From: Akkermansia muciniphila
GTDB lineage: Bacteria; Verrucomicrobiota; Verrucomicrobiia; Limisphaerales; UBA9464
Direction: 5' to 3'
NCBI GenBank assembly: GCA_945898055.1
Contig: CAMDGV010000017.1
Coordinates: forward strand, 1 to 64,000
Length of the DNA: 64,000 nt
The notes beneath the pieces are model-generated. The model worked only from the letters and a program-made list of their open reading frames with translations. It was not told the origin of the DNA and did not search any database. The position numbers and the translations under genes are program-made. Numbering within the stretch: position 1 is the stretch's first letter; each line of letters begins with the position of its first letter. Below are positions 1 through 9,915 of the stretch, piece after piece.

Positions 1-11
1 CACCAGCACGG

Positions 12-332
12 TCAACCGGAGCAAGGAAGTGAGGCCGTCGCGGGTCCAAAATTGTCCACAGCCTCGAAGTCTGCCTTGAAGCTGTTTACCCAAGGACTCG
101 ACAGCACCGCTTCCCATGGGAGCTCCTGCTTTTTCCATCTGTTGATAATAAAAGGGTCAGTTCTTGTATTGGCTACTCCCCGCCCAGCATCCTCCGGCGA
201 GACACTGAGAGGAATTTGCTTTTTGAGGCGGAGTTCAAAGGCTTGGTGCAGCAGCGACTTCTTCAACGCCTCCAGCGCGGCGTGCTTTTGTTGGTAGATG
301 GCGGCGAGGCGTTGGGTTTCAATGGTTCTCAT
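12..332 (-). pseudogene. Type I R-M specificity subunit (HsdS) C-terminal fragment fused to unrelated sequence
   Basis: ETQRLAAIYQQKHAALEALKKSLLHQAF is typical of HsdS C-termini; it then runs into ELRLKKQIPLSV.. encoded by the repeat. The sequence after the repeat (DPFIINRWKKQ) weakly resembles IS3 OrfA. Confidence 0.65.
203..233 (+). repeat. Dispersed direct repeat, copy 1
   Basis: cactgagaggaatttgctttttgaggcggag; sits where an hsdS C-terminal fragment (..LHQAF) leaves the expected TGEL* ending. Confidence 0.75.
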
Positions 333-344
333 TTGAAGTAACTA

Positions 345-1172
345 TCAACTCTCTCTTTGCATTTTGATTTGACTACGCAGTTGTTCGACCTCCCGCTCAG
401 CGTCCCTCAGTCTCGATTCCAACTGATTCAGATATTGATGCTGCCTCTTCTTCTTTGCCTCCGTGACGAGGATCTTTACGCATTCTGCCGCGACTGGTGA
501 GGCTGCCACGTAGTTGACTCTCTCCACCTTGATACCTACGAACATTAGTAACTCGGCCAGATTCTCATCATAGACAAACGAGCCAGTGGTTACACCAGTC
601 TGGAAACCACCAATGGCGCTAAGTCGCACCTTGCCCTCGACAGCCGAAAGGTAACTGCATTCAAAGCGTTGATGTGCTGCGGCATTCACTACCATCTCAG
701 CGCCCACGTCCGAGCCGGGCAAAGGTGAATAAAACTGATTGATCGTTTTAACTAGCCAACCGCGCTGATCCTCACCCGGGATGGCTTCGGCCAACAATTC
801 CAACGACCATCCCTCTAAACCTTGGGAGTCGATCCCATCCTTAACCCCCTCTGGTGTCGCACCATAATTTCCACATAAGGAAATCCCATCTGAATCCTCG
901 GTGCCGGTAACCTTGCACAGAAGCAGCGCCCGACCTTCCAGACGAATCGTCCTGTATTCCGCTGACGCGGGGCCGCCGGAATCATGGCCGGGGTATTCGG
1001 GTTCATGGCGGCCCCATGATTGGATCGCTATCGGAATCGCACGCTTCCAGAATGTTTTCCAAAATCTGTCACAGTCAAATTTGGTCGGTGTCCAATTCGA
1101 CGCAGAATGCTTCTGTGACACGTGAGGTTGGCGTGAGACCTTCTCATTGGAGTTTGATTCCTTTGTACTCAT
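345..1172 (-). CDS. Uncharacterised 275-aa protein with C-terminal coiled coil, directly downstream of an hsdS 3' end
   Basis: Long ORF; ATG about 11 bp after the HsdS TGA; C-terminal ESRLRDAEREVEQLRSQIKMQ heptad-like region; no family recognised. Confidence 0.6.
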   Translation of the reverse strand: MSTKESNSNEKVSRQPHVSQKHSASNWTPTKFDCDRFWKTFWKRAIPIAIQSWGRHEPEYPGHDSGGPASAEYRTIRLEGRALLLCKVTGTEDSDGISLCGNYGATPEGVKDGIDSQGLEGWSLELLAEAIPGEDQRGWLVKTINQFYSPLPGSDVGAEMVVNAAAHQRFECSYLSAVEGKVRLSAIGGFQTGVTTGSFVYDENLAELLMFVGIKVERVNYVAASPVAAECVKILVTEAKKKRQHQYLNQLESRLRDAEREVEQLRSQIKMQRES

Positions 1173-1182
1173 AACAAGTGGC

Positions 1183-1379
1183 TCACAGTTCCCCGGTGAA
1201 GGCTTGGTGCAGCAGCGACTTCTTCAACGCCTCCAGCGCGGCGTGCTTCCGCTCGGAGAGGCGGGCGAGGCGTTGGGTTTCTTCCGATAGGGCGCCAAAC
1301 TTCGCCACGGCTCGCCGCAGTTCTGGCAATGGCGGCACGGGAATCGGGAAACGCGCAAGGACTTCGCCGGTGAAATACT
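1183..1379 (-). pseudogene. hsdS: Type I R-M HsdS C-terminal fragment
   Basis: Frame reads YQYFTGEVLARFPIPVPPLPELRRAVAKFGALSEETQRLARLSERKHAALEALKKSLLHQAFTGEL*; no start codon, truncated at repeat copy 2. Confidence 0.75.
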
Positions 1380-1410
1380 GATAGGAATTTGCTTTTTGAG
1401 GCTGAGTTCA
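1377..1410 (+). repeat. Dispersed direct repeat, copy 2
   Basis: actgataggaatttgctttttgaggctgagttca. Confidence 0.8.
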
Positions 1411-1673
1411 TGAGGGAGAATTGAATTTTTGGTCTACAAGGGGATCCTACGCGGCTCAAAGATGAAATCTCAATGTGTCGATTGAAGGTTTTTTTCCTGA
1501 TGATTTCAACGACGCCATCTCCGTAGTTGTGGTCAGTTCTGCACCCACTTCGGTCGTACCCCACCTTTGGAACTGAACTTTGCCAACAACATCGGGATGC
1601 AGCGTTTGAAGATTTACACTTATAATTGGCCTTTCCGCAAACCGGTGTAGCAAGTAATTTCTCAAGTTTCCTA

Positions 1674-4544
1674 ATGACTTTGCATCAAATCATCTCTGAA
1701 ATCCAAGGCTCACCGGACCCCCTTTCATTGTGCGAGGTGGCTGATGACGCTTGTTGTCGAGAGCGTCTTGTGGAGTTGCAACAGGCGCAAGACGGCGAGG
1801 TGACTGTCGCTTTGCAGCAGCAGCGACAGGAGTTTGGTCTGCGGTTTCTTTTGGCGGTTGTATATGTGGCACGTCGGCAGGCGAGCGAAGGGCAAATCTG
1901 GCCAGCAGTGCGTGAGGGGATTCAGCTTCCTTCCTCAATCGCTGATCTGATGTTTCTCGAGAGCGATCAGCCGCGCCCTGAATTGAAAGCATTGCTGGAG
2001 AAGTGCTGTCGGCACTATCGCTTGCGGTACATTTTTGAGAATGAGGGGGTGCAGAAATGGATTGGCTCAATCTACCTCCAATTTGGGTTCACCCAACAGG
2101 GATTTTCCAAAATGCTGCCTGAGTGGCTGATGGGCTACAGCCAGCCGAAGACGATTTCTCGGTTGCTGGAAGACCCGCACCTTAAAAGCGAATCGTTCGG
2201 CAAACTTTGGGATGGCCTGCTTTCTTTTCGGCGAGGAAATGTAACGGAGAATCAGGCGCGGAGTGTCATCACAGATAGCCCGTGGATATTGCCGGAATGG
2301 AGCGAAGAGCTATTGCTGGCAGCGAAGAAAAAGCCGCATCTTTCGCCCGCTTCTGGTAGCGGGGGCGTAAGTTGGGAAAACGCCCCGCGCACTTTTTTGT
2401 CCGAGCCTGTTCTGATTGTCGAAAATCATTTGAATGAAGCTTTTTGGCGTTTGAGCCTTGAAGGATTGGATAACTTTAAGCTTACGGGGAAGAGTTATGG
2501 AGTGACGCTCATCTGTGGCGAAATGCCTGCACGCAAGACGGTCTTACGCAAACAGCCGGACGATTCGTTTTCTAACAGCAACGAGTCTTTTGATTTCCCT
2601 CTGTCGCTGGTCAGGCAGGCACAAATCGCAGCGTCTATCACGGATGAGCATGGGCTCGAGATAGCGGCTCAGGATGTCCGTCTGTTTGACCCGGAGGCAA
2701 CCATCATGGCATTTGGTGAAAGAGGTTACCCCGTGGATGACTTTGTGAAGAAAGGACCGAGAGCGAGTTCCCTCTACCATCTACTGATCAGGGATGATTT
2801 GAGCGTCGTCCCTTCCGCCTCTGAGTGGCATACGCACAAAGGGCTTGGCTACACGCTCCTGCGCTTTCGCTTTGAATCGGGGCAAAGTCTGCGTGTGCTT
2901 TTTGAGCATGGTGATGAACTATGGTCGAGTGTAACGTGCGTTCTGAATAATCGAACTTATTTATCCGCAGGCTGTGCCCCAAAATGTGAGATGTCCGCAG
3001 TGGAGAATCCCAGCCTTTACGGTCCAACGGTTAACGAGATTACCTTGAGAGTCACTGGTGTTGAGGGGGCTGAGATCGTTGCCGCGAGATGGCGATCACA
3101 GCGACTCCGTATTGAAGCGCCTGACGAGGCTTTACAGCTTCCGTGGAGGCTTGCTGGCATCTCGAAGATGGATGCGCTTCTTGCTCAACGGGTGGCAATA
3201 CAGGTCACTTTGCGAGTTTCTGGGGCCACGTATAGGACCGTGATCCCGTGGGTTCCAAGTTGCCCCGGCATCCTTGAGCAGCCGCTTGAGCAGTCGCGTG
3301 GTAAGTCCACGTTTGGAGAGAAGTTCAAAACACGAAACTGTGACCAACTCAAACGCGGTCGTTATACGCTCATCCCGAAGTCGCTTTCCGAATGTGAGCG
3401 GCAACGCGACATGAAATGGTGCATTTTTGAAGGGGACCGTTTTGCTTCGCTCCTCCGAGAGGGGGTGGCGCAATCGTTTTCCAATCTCGGAGGTTACGGA
3501 CAAGCACTAACCCTTCGTCTCGGACAGTTTAATTGCGAGAGACAGCCGACCGCAGTGATTGATGAAGTTGTGGATAAAGGGCTGTTTAATATTTACGCCG
3601 TGAATCCCTTCCTCGGGAGGGATTACACATTCGAGACTTGGGCATCGCCTGAACTGGGAGCAGATCACCAGCTTTTCCATGGATTGATGCAGGGGCAAGC
3701 AACGAAAGAGACTGCTGATACGCGCCTGGATTTCAGTGAAGGGCAGGCCATATTTGCGCCGTTCCCGATAGAGGATCCTGACTATCTCGTGCTTGCATAC
3801 GCGGGTATGCGCTTGGCTTCTTGGTGGCGAGTGGCGAATTATCCCAATGTCAATTCGTGGAGCAGCAATCTCGAACAAATCCACGAAGAACCGGATGCCA
3901 GACACGCCGCCTTCACTATCCGCTGGGCGAAACTTCCCATTCTCAGCAGGGATCACTATCGCGGCGTTAAAGTGTTCTTCCGGCGCTTTCCTGATGCGGT
4001 CATGGGGGAGTGGCTTTGCAGTCCCAAAGAACGAACTGACGGACGAAAGATCGTCGGCGAAAATACCGAGGCTTGGCATGACGCGGTGAGGGCCATCATT
4101 CAGGGATACCAGATTGAGCATCCAGAAATCTCAGGTGGAGTGAAACTAAAACTCCTGCATTGCCTTGGCGCAAATGGCACCGGCAACGTTCACGCAAAGG
4201 TATTGGATACTTTTCGGGGAGTTGGGAAATGTGACCCGGTTCTGATGGGGAGGATGATTCAGTTTTGGCTGACCACGAATCCGGATGCGAAGGTAAAAGG
4301 CCAGATGAGCGGGCCTCTACTTAAAGACATTCAGCCAGAGGAACGGTTGATGAAAGACTTGGTTTATTTGACGCAGGGCACCGATGAAGAGTTCCTCAAC
4401 GGCATCGTGAAGATTGGCGTAAAAGCGGTCACTCAGCCGGTTTCGGAAGACCGGGATAAGGTAAACATCAAATCAGCCCTCACGCTTGCTCCGTTTCGCC
4501 AGCTTCTTTATCGGCGAATTGTCACCAAATGGCTTCCAACATAA
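1674..4544 (+). CDS. druH: Druantia type III DruH-like protein
   Basis: ~960-970 aa protein directly upstream of, and overlapping, a DruE-like helicase gene; N-terminal RYIFENEGVQKWIGSIYLQFGFTQQGF...LPEWL region resembles the STY4851/DruH family. ORF opens at 1626; ATG at 1674 is an alternative start. Confidence 0.7.
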   Translation: MTLHQIISEIQGSPDPLSLCEVADDACCRERLVELQQAQDGEVTVALQQQRQEFGLRFLLAVVYVARRQASEGQIWPAVREGIQLPSSIADLMFLESDQPRPELKALLEKCCRHYRLRYIFENEGVQKWIGSIYLQFGFTQQGFSKMLPEWLMGYSQPKTISRLLEDPHLKSESFGKLWDGLLSFRRGNVTENQARSVITDSPWILPEWSEELLLAAKKKPHLSPASGSGGVSWENAPRTFLSEPVLIVENHLNEAFWRLSLEGLDNFKLTGKSYGVTLICGEMPARKTVLRKQPDDSFSNSNESFDFPLSLVRQAQIAASITDEHGLEIAAQDVRLFDPEATIMAFGERGYPVDDFVKKGPRASSLYHLLIRDDLSVVPSASEWHTHKGLGYTLLRFRFESGQSLRVLFEHGDELWSSVTCVLNNRTYLSAGCAPKCEMSAVENPSLYGPTVNEITLRVTGVEGAEIVAARWRSQRLRIEAPDEALQLPWRLAGISKMDALLAQRVAIQVTLRVSGATYRTVIPWVPSCPGILEQPLEQSRGKSTFGEKFKTRNCDQLKRGRYTLIPKSLSECERQRDMKWCIFEGDRFASLLREGVAQSFSNLGGYGQALTLRLGQFNCERQPTAVIDEVVDKGLFNIYAVNPFLGRDYTFETWASPELGADHQLFHGLMQGQATKETADTRLDFSEGQAIFAPFPIEDPDYLVLAYAGMRLASWWRVANYPNVNSWSSNLEQIHEEPDARHAAFTIRWAKLPILSRDHYRGVKVFFRRFPDAVMGEWLCSPKERTDGRKIVGENTEAWHDAVRAIIQGYQIEHPEISGGVKLKLLHCLGANGTGNVHAKVLDTFRGVGKCDPVLMGRMIQFWLTTNPDAKVKGQMSGPLLKDIQPEERLMKDLVYLTQGTDEEFLNGIVKIGVKAVTQPVSEDRDKVNIKSALTLAPFRQLLYRRIVTKWLPT

Positions 4545-7500
4545 ACACACAAACCATGCAATCCACGCTCAACGAGTCTGCGCAAATCGACGCCATTGCG
4601 ATGAGCCAGCAAATCAAGGAAAGGCTGGTTGACCTCGCGTTGTCGGACAACTTCGTCAGCGATTCGGCTGTCGCAAAAGCCTTGCGAGAAATGTGGGAAG
4701 ATACTCCGGTCAACGGGGGCTTAGTCGGTGATCTTTGGGTGGAGGGCGTCTTTCCTTCCGTATCGTCTGGCGAGTCGCTGCGGTCGCTTGTGGAGAGCGG
4801 AGTTGTTGCTGAGAGCATCATGCGATTGCTGGACGGAAACGGTCAGCTTCCGGGTGACCGCATGCTTTATACGCACCAAGCTGAGTCGGTGAGTCATGCG
4901 GCGGGATTTCAGGGGCGGGACGAAAAGCCTGCCATCGTCGTGACGGCAGGGACGGGCGCGGGCAAGACGGAGAGTTTTCTTCTTCCCCTGCTGAACCTGC
5001 TGGCATCGAACCCGAAGCGTGAACCCGATCAAGGCATCCAATGCCTGATTCTTTACCCGATGAATGCGCTGGTGAATGACCAAATGGAGCGCATTTACAA
5101 GTGGCTGCAAGGACAAGGGGCGAATCCATCCATCTCTTGCTTTCATTTCACGAGCGAGACGCCCGAATCTCGCGCTCGTAAAGATAAGCGGGACTTCCGT
5201 GCGTATGATTCTTGCCGAAAGCAGACTCGTCAGGAGGCGCGAGGATGGGAATCGCACGACGGCAGGAAACTGGAAGGCGAGCAGCGCGGGAGTGTGCCGG
5301 ACATCGTTATCACGAACTACTCGATGCTCGAATACATGCTGTGTCGTCCGCAGGATCAGTGTTTCTTTGGGCGAAATCTCCAAGTCGTTGTCCTCGACGA
5401 GGCGCATCTTTACAGCGGCACCCTCGCTGCCGAGATGACGTTGCTTTTGCGACGGCTCTACGAGCGATGTGGGGTCGGAAGCGAGCGGGTGTTACAGCTT
5501 GCGACCTCCGCCACGATTGGCGACGACTCGGCGGGCGAGGCAGGGCATTTGGAGCAGTTTGCATCCACCTTGTTCACAAAGCCGAAAGCTTTGGTGAAGG
5601 TCATTCAGGGGCAAAAGAGAGATACCCGACTCGCGCCTTTGGCTGTGGCGAAACGAGTGTCGCTGGAAAAATGGCTAGCCGTGCTGTGGGGAGATAAACC
5701 GACTTTGGAATACGATGAATTCGGTAAAGCACAGCTCGCCGAGTGGACGATGGATGAAATGAAGCGGCTTCGCGAGAGCTTGGCTGTGGGTTCTGATCTA
5801 GCGATAGCTTCTTGCCGTCACCCATCGGTATTTTTACACGCGGCGCTGCCTTTTGATGAGACCGTCTGCCGTCTGTCCGCCATCCTCTACGAACGAAAGC
5901 ATCTCTGCATGTCTGAGCTTGCCAAATTACTTTGGAATCGCGCTGACGATGCAGCGTTGCAAGCCACTCGCCGCATCCTTCAGCTTGCTGCGTCCGCGCG
6001 CCAAGCTGCCGATGAGTTTCCGCTGGTGCCGCACAGACTGCATTTGCAAGCGCGCGGCAGTAGCAGAATCAGCGTTTGCCTCAACGGTGCGTGCGGCGAT
6101 GGGTACAAGCTGCCGGGTCTTGGCTCGCTGAATCCGAGGGGCAATGGAGTTTGCCCAAGCTGCACACACGCTTGCCTCTCAGTAGTCCGCTGTGACAACT
6201 GCGGCACTTGGGCCGTCGCTGGAATGAAGGATGCAGATACTGGACGATACTTGCCGCTCTACCGAAAAGAGGATTGGGAGAAAAAAGAGGTTCGCGCATA
6301 TTCCCTGAGTGGGCATGGGAAAAGTTCTAAAGAAGAAGTATTGAATACCAAAACGGGCGCGCCTGCACACGGCGGCGTCAGCCTTTATTTCATCCCGGAT
6401 AATCGCTGCTCTTGTTGCGACGAGAAGTTGCGAGCTGAGGGCCGATTACTCGGTCAGTCAGCTGACTTAGCCATTTCCGTTTTGACCGAAACCGTGCTCA
6501 CGCAACTCCCGCCGCTCCCGGTTAAATACAATCAATGGTTGCCAGCAAAGGGGCGGCGCTTGCTGGCCTTTAGCGATAGTCGTGGAGCGGCGGCACGGCT
6601 TGGCCCAAAGCTCGGCTTTCAGCACGAGGTGCAACTCTTCCGCGCTGCTTTGGTGCAGTGTATCGGGTTGGAGTCACCGGCCAAAGCTGAGGAGTTGGAG
6701 GAAGACATCGCCCGAGAGCAACAACGCTTGGAGAAAGACCCAAGCAACGCCCGTTCAAAGCAAAAGCTGATGGAGTATCAACGTGACCTTGCCGCGCTCC
6801 AGCAAGGTGGAAAGGTGGGCGATTGGGCAGCGAAGCTGGCGCAATCAACGATCATCCAACAAATCATAGATCGTGGTGAGCCGGGCTGCGACTCTGACAA
6901 TGACCCTTCCACGAGGCACAAGACGATTGCCGACGATCCAAGCAAGCCGTCCGGCTGGGACCATGCGCCCCAACGCAATTGGGAAGATAACAGCAAAGGC
7001 ACGCGCAAGTTTATCGAAGCCATGCTGGGGCGAGAATTGGCCCGCTTGTCCTATGGCGGAACCAATCTCCAAATGGCGGTGATGGTGGAAGTCAACTATC
7101 CTGGCTTGGACGGAATCAAAGCCCCCGACGCACTACTCGGAACATTGCCCACGGAGGCGATGCGCACACAGTTGCGAAGTCACTGGGCGACTCTGCTGGC
7201 CCTTTTGCTCGACACATTGCGGATGGACGGTGCTATCACGCTCGGCAGCGAGGAGTATGACGAGTCCTTCCCATACGGAAGCCAGTACATCGGTCATTGG
7301 ATGTCGCTGGACGGTATCGGCTACAAACTGTTGCGATTTCGCGGAGTGGAAGGAGAGCCGGGAGAGCCGGATTATGAAGAAGCACGCCAGAGGCGAACAC
7401 GGTTTATGGAGCGTGTGCTCCTGAAAATGGGATGCCCGCAGAGTGATGTTACCTCATTGGCAAGAAGCGTGATGGAAGCGGTTTTTCAACAGATGACCAG

Positions 7501-9898
7501 CTTCACCTTTGACTGGCTGAAGTGTGAAGAGCGGCAAACCAGAGACAAGGCATCAGTGAAAGCGATACGGCTGCATTTCCCCGCCCTCACGCTGCGACGC
7601 CCACCGCAACTGTTTCGCTGCAAAAATACGTCCTCAATTTGGACCCGGCACTTGTGCGGAATCGTCGCAACCAAAGGGAAATTAGATTTGGATCAGATTG
7701 ACCATGCTGCGGCTGACTTGGACTTGAGAGTTGGCAGGCATCGTCGTGGCTACCAGTCCGATTTTTACAACACGGGCCTTTGGGCTGAGGAACACAGCGC
7801 CCAACTCTCGCCGGAAGAGAACCGGAGGCTTCAAAATCTCTTTAAAGCCGGTGCGCGCAACGTGCTGAGTTCGACCACCACAATGGAGCTGGGTATCGAC
7901 ATCGGCGGGCTCAACGCAGTGCTGATGAGCAATGTCCCGCCCGGAAAAGCGAACTACCTCCAGCGTGCAGGCCGTGCTGGGCGACGTGCTGATGGCTCGT
8001 CCATCGTCGTCACCTTTGCCCGCAACACGCCATACGAGCGGGAAGTCATTCAGCGTTTCGGCGACTACCTCGCCAAACCGCTTCGCAATCCAACGGTTTC
8101 GCTGGAGCGCGAACGCATCGTCCGGCGGCACTTTCACGCCTACTTGCTGGGGTTGTTCTTCCGGAGCATTACAGCCGAGGGCGCGAAAGCTGGGGCGATG
8201 GATGTTTATGGAAGGATGGGGGATTTTTGCGGGCTGGCCCGCTCCCAATACTGGAAGCCAACGAACAACCCCCTGCGGCCAGAACCCATCTTGCAAAGTA
8301 GAGGGACAAAGATTATCGCGAATCAATATTTGGAGTTTCTCGAATCACTGGCGGACACGGATGAGTGGCACGTATCAGCAAGAGCACTGATTGCCGATAC
8401 TGCCCTGGCGTCAGGGGACTTGCAGATATTGTTGGCTGACGCGAGCAGCCGCTTCACTGCATTGCGCGACCGATGGAAAAGCTCATATCAGCCCGTTTTG
8501 AAAGCGTGGGAAGCGATCCCAAATGGAGACACTGACCGTGCCGCCTTTGCCAATAGACTTCACTACGAACTCGTCGCAGCCCATCAAATCACCGTCGTCG
8601 CAGCCTTGGCAGAAGAGCAATACCTGCCGCGCTATGGATTTCCGATTGGCACAATGAAGCTCAAAGTAGTCGGCACCGATGAAAGGCACCGCGCAGAGGA
8701 ACAAGAGCAGTATCGGCTGGCACGCGGCGGTATTCAGGCGCTCCGCGAATATGTGCCGGGGTCGGCGTTGCTCGTAGGCGGCAGATTAGTCATTTCGAGA
8801 GGCTTGCTGAAAAACAGCATCGGCATTGGCGATGGCCCCGAGAAGACGCGGAGCTTCGGAGTGAGCGGATGGTTTTCAAAATGCACGAGAGGCCACTTCA
8901 TGCACGGCCCTGGCGGCGGTGCTTCCGCAAAATGCGAGGTCTGCAATGGGGATGCAGTAGGAGCAAAATCCGACTTCCTGATTCCCCAGCATGGCTTTGT
9001 CACTGCGGCGTGGGAGAGCCCACAGCGTCACTTGGGGACGGAGCGTATCGGCTCGGCTGTCGTGCAGGCGATAAACCTTCGAGAAACCGCAGTCAGCGAC
9101 CCAGCTTTCGCGGGGAATCCTGCTTGGGCGGCCTACTACAAAGAGAGCGGCGAGATATTTGTTCACAATCAGGGAGAAAAAGACCTCGGATACGCCATCT
9201 GCATTGCCTGTGGAATGACCGAGAGCGAATGCCGCCCTGTAGCGATTGACAAAGATAAGAGCCTCCCTCGCGAGTTATTGCACCACAGTGGCCTGCACTC
9301 TCCGAAACCAAGACAAGGCTTTCATCGTCCCAAAGCCTGCGATCACCAAAACAGCTTCCTGCGACACCAATCTCTTGCCAGCAAAGTCATAACCGATGTC
9401 CTTCTCCTTGATTTCGGCCCGCAGGCATCCGATCTAGCCGAGACGCTCGCATTAGCCCTAAAGATTGCGGGCGCACGTTTGCTCCAACTTGATAGCCGTG
9501 AACTTGGACACACCGTTGCACCATCTCCAAATGGCGGACACCCCACGGCTGTGGTTTACGACAATGTTCCCGGCGGGGCAGGCCATGTCCTTGAGTTGAT
9601 GAAGGGCAATGCCGATTGGGATAGCGCAGCTTGGGTGAAAATGGCGGCAGAAGTGATGCGCGGAACCGACGCGCACCACGAATCTTGTGAAACCGCGTGC
9701 ATGGATTGCATTCTCAGCGCCGACATTTTTGATGATGCCGACATTAAAAAGCTCCACCGGAAGCGAGCATACGACTGCATTTCACAATCAGAAACTTATC
9801 GCGAAGCACTGGGTAGTTGTGGTGAGAACCACACTGAATCGAGGCCCTCTCGCTCAAACGCAGACCGAAAATCCCGCCTATCCAACTGCGGTTTTTAG
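4529..9898 (+). CDS. druE: Druantia DruE-like DEAD/DEAH helicase with C-terminal DUF1998-type domain
   Basis: Walker A VTAGTGAGKTESFLLPLL; Walker B VVLDEAHLYSG; SATIGDD; STTTMELGIDIGGLNAV; RAGRAGRRADGSS; C-terminal DNVPGGAGHVLEL and CETACMDCILS; 1789 aa; 16-bp overlap with the upstream gene. Confidence 0.8.
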   Translation: MASNINTQTMQSTLNESAQIDAIAMSQQIKERLVDLALSDNFVSDSAVAKALREMWEDTPVNGGLVGDLWVEGVFPSVSSGESLRSLVESGVVAESIMRLLDGNGQLPGDRMLYTHQAESVSHAAGFQGRDEKPAIVVTAGTGAGKTESFLLPLLNLLASNPKREPDQGIQCLILYPMNALVNDQMERIYKWLQGQGANPSISCFHFTSETPESRARKDKRDFRAYDSCRKQTRQEARGWESHDGRKLEGEQRGSVPDIVITNYSMLEYMLCRPQDQCFFGRNLQVVVLDEAHLYSGTLAAEMTLLLRRLYERCGVGSERVLQLATSATIGDDSAGEAGHLEQFASTLFTKPKALVKVIQGQKRDTRLAPLAVAKRVSLEKWLAVLWGDKPTLEYDEFGKAQLAEWTMDEMKRLRESLAVGSDLAIASCRHPSVFLHAALPFDETVCRLSAILYERKHLCMSELAKLLWNRADDAALQATRRILQLAASARQAADEFPLVPHRLHLQARGSSRISVCLNGACGDGYKLPGLGSLNPRGNGVCPSCTHACLSVVRCDNCGTWAVAGMKDADTGRYLPLYRKEDWEKKEVRAYSLSGHGKSSKEEVLNTKTGAPAHGGVSLYFIPDNRCSCCDEKLRAEGRLLGQSADLAISVLTETVLTQLPPLPVKYNQWLPAKGRRLLAFSDSRGAAARLGPKLGFQHEVQLFRAALVQCIGLESPAKAEELEEDIAREQQRLEKDPSNARSKQKLMEYQRDLAALQQGGKVGDWAAKLAQSTIIQQIIDRGEPGCDSDNDPSTRHKTIADDPSKPSGWDHAPQRNWEDNSKGTRKFIEAMLGRELARLSYGGTNLQMAVMVEVNYPGLDGIKAPDALLGTLPTEAMRTQLRSHWATLLALLLDTLRMDGAITLGSEEYDESFPYGSQYIGHWMSLDGIGYKLLRFRGVEGEPGEPDYEEARQRRTRFMERVLLKMGCPQSDVTSLARSVMEAVFQQMTSFTFDWLKCEERQTRDKASVKAIRLHFPALTLRRPPQLFRCKNTSSIWTRHLCGIVATKGKLDLDQIDHAAADLDLRVGRHRRGYQSDFYNTGLWAEEHSAQLSPEENRRLQNLFKAGARNVLSSTTTMELGIDIGGLNAVLMSNVPPGKANYLQRAGRAGRRADGSSIVVTFARNTPYEREVIQRFGDYLAKPLRNPTVSLERERIVRRHFHAYLLGLFFRSITAEGAKAGAMDVYGRMGDFCGLARSQYWKPTNNPLRPEPILQSRGTKIIANQYLEFLESLADTDEWHVSARALIADTALASGDLQILLADASSRFTALRDRWKSSYQPVLKAWEAIPNGDTDRAAFANRLHYELVAAHQITVVAALAEEQYLPRYGFPIGTMKLKVVGTDERHRAEEQEQYRLARGGIQALREYVPGSALLVGGRLVISRGLLKNSIGIGDGPEKTRSFGVSGWFSKCTRGHFMHGPGGGASAKCEVCNGDAVGAKSDFLIPQHGFVTAAWESPQRHLGTERIGSAVVQAINLRETAVSDPAFAGNPAWAAYYKESGEIFVHNQGEKDLGYAICIACGMTESECRPVAIDKDKSLPRELLHHSGLHSPKPRQGFHRPKACDHQNSFLRHQSLASKVITDVLLLDFGPQASDLAETLALALKIAGARLLQLDSRELGHTVAPSPNGGHPTAVVYDNVPGGAGHVLELMKGNADWDSAAWVKMAAEVMRGTDAHHESCETACMDCILSADIFDDADIKKLHRKRAYDCISQSETYREALGSCGENHTESRPSRSNADRKSRLSNCGF

Positions 9899-9915
9899 AG
9901 TAGTCGTCACTTCGG

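Noticed and set aside
3507-4121. 204-aa minus-strand ORF inside druH
   Set aside because: Antisense shadow of a clear coding frame; no domain signal.
4721-5407. 228-aa minus-strand ORF inside druE
   Set aside because: Antisense to conserved helicase motifs.
7682-8326. 214-aa minus-strand ORF inside druE
   Set aside because: Antisense to the conserved helicase C-terminal motifs.
1674-9898. DISARM system
   Set aside because: No separate drmB, PLD (drmC) or methyltransferase genes; a single fused helicase/DUF1998-type protein with a ~970-aa partner fits Druantia III better.
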